The translations under genes and the position numbers were made by a program. The notes below the pieces were generated by a model. That model had not been told where the DNA came from. It did not search any database and worked only from the letters and a program-made list of their open reading frames with translations. Of a DNA stretch of 64,000 nucleotides, positions 60,901-64,000 are shown piece after piece. The stretch comes from Azolla pinnata. Taxonomy: Eukaryota > Streptophyta > Polypodiopsida > Salviniales > Salviniaceae. The DNA lies in NCBI GenBank assembly GCA_037176905.1, contig JBBBWG010022890.1, forward strand, positions 1 through 64,000. Direction: 5' to 3'. The first letter of the stretch is position 1, and every line of letters begins with the position of its first letter.

Positions 60901-62500
60901 TATTCCTTGTTTATCAAAATAAAAAGGGTTGATTTTTCAAGCATTGCAGCTGTTCTGAAAGAGTCTTGTTTTTTGTGTGTGGTGTTATAGATATAGAGCA
61001 TAGCACTCACTGCTATTAGAATTAACATTCACTCCTTTCTCATAGTGGCATAAGCATTAATATTAAGCACTAAAAGAAGTCTGCAATATCCACGAGCATT
61101 TTTCTTGTAACAATGGAATGCTGAATTAAAGGATATAGGATAAATATGTGGGTATATGTTGGGTTTTCATAAGATGTTGATGATATCATTTGGTTGATGC
61201 TCGCGTCATCTCTATTACTGATAGATTGCCCTGTCGATCATGAAACATTGCAAATCTTGGTGACATTTTCAAATTGATACCTAACAGAATGTTCTACAAT
61301 TATGTTGGAAATAACTGATATTTCTGTTTGCCACCTTGTAACCCGTCACTGACAAAATCACTTTTTATTGCATACTGGCCCATAAAACATTTTACAGACA
61401 GTAAAAAATGGAAGTCTAATGCAATTATCATTAGTCCATATTCGCACACTATTAAAGTTGTAGCTTAAGAGTTTATTTTTATAATTTGATCTCTAGTAAT
61501 TATTACGTTAAAAAATAGGAGTACAGTTTTGAAACAGACTTGTGGAGTAGTTCTAAACTTACAATAAACCATAGGATATTCATGTGAATAACTATTGGAG
61601 ATTTTGAGTATGTTTGGTGTACTCTGCATTATAGTTTTGTCCTTCAGCGAGAAAAATGTAAAAATATGTCTGTAAATGGGTCGCTTTTGCAATTGTCTAT
61701 TTGCATCCCTTTGGACAATCTAAAATAACTGCCACTTAGCCCTGTGTCTAATTGCTTTATGTATGATATTTTTCAGCTGGTTTAAGGGAGGAGCACAGCA
61801 GGTATACTATTTTTCTTTCAGCTAATAAGTGCATGTTGGCAGGTGTAACTGGAGTCATTTGAACAATCCCAACACCTTGTTGGAATGCGGTTGAACTTCA
61901 CTCTCCTCTCCTTACGAGCTTTTTGATGCACTCCATGGACATAAATAAGATCATCAAACAGATGTGCGTCATGCTTTGAAGAACGGCTATTTGTATTGTT
62001 GTGGAGAATATCTGTGAGCAATCTGGGTTAAGGAAATGAGGAAATTAGGAAAAGTAATCGTTGAAGCCTTGTTGGGTTTCAATGCAAATTTTGCCATGTG
62101 CGGGCTTGAACAATCTTATTGTGCATCAAGAGTCCTCCCTAAGAGGAAAAAGAATTGAAATCATTTTGTGAATCCTAATCCCATATTGTGGGTCGGTCAA
62201 TCACAAACATCGCTGTATAGATTTTTTTTTTCTCATTTCATTGTGCTTAATGCCTGGCAGGCAAGATATGCTCGGATTATTTCAACATCTCAAGTGTTTT
62301 TAAGAATCCATTAACTGTGCTATTCAATTTAATTATTGCAGCCTCATTGGATCAAGATATGTGCTATGTAATTCGAGTTTCCTATTTTCCTGATTTGAAT
62401 TTGAACATGATAAACTTGATGTGACTTGTCTGAGCAGATGTACTTGAACCCCTGGTCGACATTTCCTCCCTGGGCAAGTCAGATTGTGGTAGCATATTAA
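57863..62500 (+). CDS. LARP1: La-related protein, LARP1 type (3' exons provisional)
   Basis: Firm exons: 57863-58675, 58972-59452, 59591-59765, 59867-59957, 60041-60112, 60194-60347 and from 60436. LARP1-type proteins bind mRNA 5' ends and poly(A) and control translation and decay of TOP mRNAs. The N-terminal half is disordered, with a Thr-Asn repeat (residues about 15-33, CAACAC hexamers) and Pro-rich parts. SPVMGALSWPALSEARNAKP and NAWSQIVRG recall plant LARP1. The La motif spans LVKQIEYYFSVENLCRDIYL, RSNMDEQGFVPVSIIANFNR, VRNIAQNVHFILDALR and SIVEVQGDRVRKRGDWANWL. Beyond 60436 the frame is open to a stop at 60702-60704. A better-spliced ending fits 60436-60677, 60779-60846, 61777-61801 and 62438-62500, all in frame (727 residues), but it uses a weak donor and a 25-base exon. 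No DM15 region was found. Confidence 0.8.
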
Positions 62501-64000
62501 ATTTTTTTATTCAGAAAATTGGAAATTTCTCGAAATGTTTTGTAATACATGGTCATTATGCTGTCCATGCCGCTGTTAAACGAAGAGCAAATTTTAAGGC
62601 TATATTTACGAGTTCTTTCTCCTAAATGAGAAACCTAATCACTTGCATGTCATATATTTGAGTCTGCTTTACTGTGCTTTTCATTAAGTGAGGACACCCT
62701 ATGGTTGTGGAATTCTGGATTTAACAACAGGATTGCTTTTTTCTTTTGGTTTCTTCTATTTTATGTGTCCCTTCTTGCAGTATTCAATCTTGATCTCTGC
62801 AGGATAGGTATTCTGCAGCCGATGGCTGCTTGATGAGTGGCTAAAACGCTTTTATAGGTAGGTCATCGGGCAGATGGATGGGGCTGTTCATTACTTGGTT
62901 TGGTTACCCTGTGTTTTACTCCAGTCTTTTACCCTCTACTAATCCGACTGATTCATCACCCTGTGGACGCATCATCTACTGTGATTGTTCTGCCTGGGGG
63001 CCGCGCAATTGATTCAAGGCTTCGATATCCGTTTGTAACAGCACCAACAAGGTAGCTTCAAAGCAGGTATGATGGTTCGTTCTAGGCTGATAGTAATGTG
63101 GACTGGCAAGATGTGATGTTTTTCTGCATTCTTATCATTACTATTTGTGAGCTGATTGCTTTTTTATTTTCTGATTGTTCTGAGTTTAGCTGCTCTTTAT
63201 GCTAACATAAACTGGCATATTAATGTTTTTCCAGTACCGGTATAGCATTTTGCATGGAGGATTATCTCGAGGTTGTAAAGCTGAAATGTCGGGATATACA
63301 AGGTAATTTTTCAGAAACATAGTTATATATTTATTGGATTGGGAAATTTATTTTCATAATGCTTGAGCAATTTGATAATCAGTGTTCCCTGTTCTTGCTT
63401 CATGAGAAAATGGCCTTGTTAGTCAGTTTTCTGCACCACAATTTTGCCGATTCAGGTTTCACTGTACACACTCATCACCACCTTTCTGTAAAGCTTGGTC
63501 TGATCTTTTCCATTTTGCTTGCTTTTCCATTGGTAAATAATAATGCAAAGTATCGATGTGGCCTTTAGTCGAGGTGATTGTTACTAATCTGATGATCCCA
63601 ACCATATATATGCGATAATATTTATTATTACATGCCTGTATCACTGAATGCCTTTTCTTTGCAGTTCTCTCTTCTTGTCTAATCTGGTTTGACTAGAACC
63701 ATATATAGGGATCTGAATTTAATATCCAGGTGCTTTACGTGTTGTGTGCCCTCTGAGCATTTATTTGCTTTTACTGTTGCATTGATCTTTCAGTGCCTTA
63801 ATGTCTAACCCTCTCAGTTGTCACTCTTTTGCTTTTAACATCACAGGGCTCGCAGATCTCTTTGTTGGCTTAAAACATCTCAGAAAAGGCTTCTGTATTA
63901 TGTTTTTCGTGCAGTTCACCTATTGTATGCTTGAGCCCAGATACCTGCTCTTGGGGAACGTTGTGGAACATAGCATGTGCGATTCTTAAGTGGTCAGGAG
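62501..64000 (+). other. LARP1 3' region, no gene recognised
   Basis: AT-rich sequence with several possible splice sites (for example the AG near 62802) and only short open frames. It may hold the LARP1 3' UTR or further untranslated exons. Nothing here could be matched to a known protein. Confidence 0.45.

Overview
The window is nuclear DNA from a land plant. The evidence is the plant-specific gene set (bacterial-type PEP carboxylase ending in RNTG, a KPC1-type RING ligase, an OTLD1-type deubiquitinase), TTTAGGG-type telomere-like repeats, telo-box and site II motifs at a ribosomal protein promoter, and many short GT-AG introns. The H2A.Z core reads [17 protein letters not shown], which I recall from moss and conifer H2A.Z rather than flowering plants. 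A non-flowering plant is therefore my best guess; the species cannot be fixed from the sequence alone.

Layout, left to right: ANP32-type acidic LRR protein (+, 1826-3754); 40S ribosomal protein S3 (+, 5942-7331); a GATC-rich 139-bp tandem repeat (8254-8850); OTLD1-like OTU deubiquitinase (+, 10238-14194); a 577-bp foldback (15609-16185); a 94-residue single-pass membrane protein (+, 17000-17634); histone H2A.Z (-, 18913-20498); bacterial-type PEP carboxylase in 20 exons (+, 23009-30260); a ~206-bp tandem repeat; RKP/KPC1-type SPRY-RING ubiquitin ligase in 11 exons (+, 31965-38797); 3-ketodihydrosphingosine reductase (-, 39602-41989), whose first exon sits between two telomere-like arrays; RRP8-type rRNA methyltransferase (+, 45271-48200); intronless DDX41-type DEAD-box helicase (+, 49490-51397); tRNA-dihydrouridine synthase (-, 52377-54499); a solo-LTR-like insertion (55229-55661) in a minisatellite; and a LARP1-type La-related protein (+, from 57863, 3' end provisional).

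Exon boundaries were set by reading splice sites and checking that every junction keeps the frame and the family alignment. All gene models except LARP1 close without an internal stop. Three introns use GC-AG rather than GT-AG sites.

Five of the twelve genes act on ribosomes or RNA (RPS3, RRP8, DDX41, DUS, LARP1) and two on the ubiquitin system (OTLD1, RKP). There is no sign of an operon-like system, so this is most simply ordinary housekeeping gene content. The unusual material lies between and inside the genes: telomere-like arrays, purine-rich leaders, foldbacks and tandem repeats that carry copies of a splice acceptor. Two 100-base runs of N (20662-20761 and 43121-43220) are assembly gaps inside simple repeats.
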